55,204 bases of DNA, taken from the NCBI GenBank assembly GCA_900540635.1, contig UQGU01000011.1:1-55204 (forward strand), written 5' to 3'. Source of the DNA: an uncultured Eubacteriales bacterium. GTDB lineage: Bacteria > Bacillota > Clostridia > Oscillospirales > Oscillospiraceae. The notes beneath the pieces are model-generated. The model searched no databases. It saw nothing but the letters and a program-made list of their open reading frames with translations, and had not been told where the DNA came from. This document shows, piece by piece, positions 54,983 through 55,204 of the stretch. The position numbers and the translations under genes were made by a program. The stretch's first letter is position 1. Every line of letters begins with the position of its first letter.

Positions 54983-55204
54983 GAAAACGCAGGAGCTATT
55001 GACTCCTGCGTTTGGTCCGAGTGACTGGATTCGAGTACACTATGGAGCAAACACCGTCTAGCCGGTGTTTGGCAGAAGTCCACCGGACTTCTGCATTTGA
55101 TGGGTTCGAATCGGGAACTTTTTACCAAACAAGAAAACGCAGGAGCTACTGACTCCTGCGTTTGGTCCGAGTGACTGGATTCGAGTACACTATGGAGCAA
55201 ACAC
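54983..55204. repeat. Tandem array of the 150-bp tRNA-Pro-associated unit, continuing off the window
   Basis: TGGTCCGAGTGACTGGATTC occurs at 55013 and 55163, exactly 150 bases apart, with the same inner hairpins and GGGTTCGAATCGGGAAC as the unit at 45879. A hairpin AACGCAGGAG / CTCCTGCGTT precedes each. The array continues past the right edge. Because 150 is divisible by three, one minus-strand frame stays open and repeats a 50-residue translation, but this is not a gene. Confidence 0.85.

Noticed and set aside
54874..55200. 108-codon minus-strand frame with a 50-residue internal repeat
   Set aside because: It is the translation of the 150-bp tRNA-derived repeat, which contains tRNA 3' ends and terminator hairpins; the open frame follows from 150 being divisible by three.
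54983..55204. CRISPR array
   Set aside because: The period is 150 bp, the whole unit including the spacer part repeats, and no cas gene is present.

Overview
The window is 55.2 kb of bacterial chromosome. It is mostly GC-rich, densely packed in short operons, with strong AGGAGG-type ribosome sites and textbook sigma-A promoters. A fused ispH-rpsA gene, dnaG-rpoD, an RpmE with zinc cysteines, a SpoIVFB-like M50 protease next to the TIGR03960/TIGR03936 radical SAM pair, and many clostridial regulator and exporter families point to an anaerobic Bacillota of class Clostridia. Oscillospirales is my best guess; this is inferred from gene content, not measured.

Left part (1-13.2 kb, minus strand) is housekeeping. 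hflX, a YigZ-family gene, a dGTPase-like gene, dnaG, rpoD, a degenerate second sigma-70-like gene, cmk and the ispH-rpsA fusion follow one another, most of the later ones with 4-bp overlaps. A Dabb, ACT and PFL (UPF0210) trio lies beyond a repeat block. rpmE and an M29 aminopeptidase lie upstream, with palindromic repeats on both sides of rpmE.

13.2-23 kb holds a plus-strand operon (homocysteine methyltransferase family, a membrane-anchored E2-like acyltransferase that lacks the catalytic His, BirA), then pepT and ackA on minus, tmcAL on plus, and an MBOAT plus SGNH acetylation pair. 23-34 kb is signalling and export: a LytTR regulator with a membrane-less GHKL kinase and two ABC half-exporters, a HicAB toxin-antitoxin module with a repeated operator, and a four-gene regulator/kinase/ABC/FtsX cassette of the peptide-antibiotic-sensing kind. 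34-42.8 kb has an M20 amidohydrolase operon with two membrane transport-like proteins, a heterodimeric ABC exporter divergent from a LysR regulator, and a glycosyltransferase.

42.9-46.1 kb is a decayed mobile element next to tRNA-Pro(GGG). It has a cluster of perfect palindromes resembling a transfer-origin region, an ECF sigma factor with a membrane partner, a truncated cysteine-rich KTR gene, and the C-terminal stump of a large serine recombinase. The 3' end of the tRNA is part of a 150-bp unit that also occurs in tandem at the right edge. 46.2-51.2 kb returns to the core (radical SAM pair, M50 protease), followed by tRNA-Pro(CGG), an AlkD-like gene and an AT-richer accessory stretch (ParB-like protein, GNAT, MBL hydrolase, GNAT gene fragments). 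The GNAT gene at 53.9 kb is preceded by a 12-codon leader peptide and two mutually exclusive hairpins, one of which covers its ribosome-binding site; this looks like an attenuator and is one of the most interesting signals in the window.
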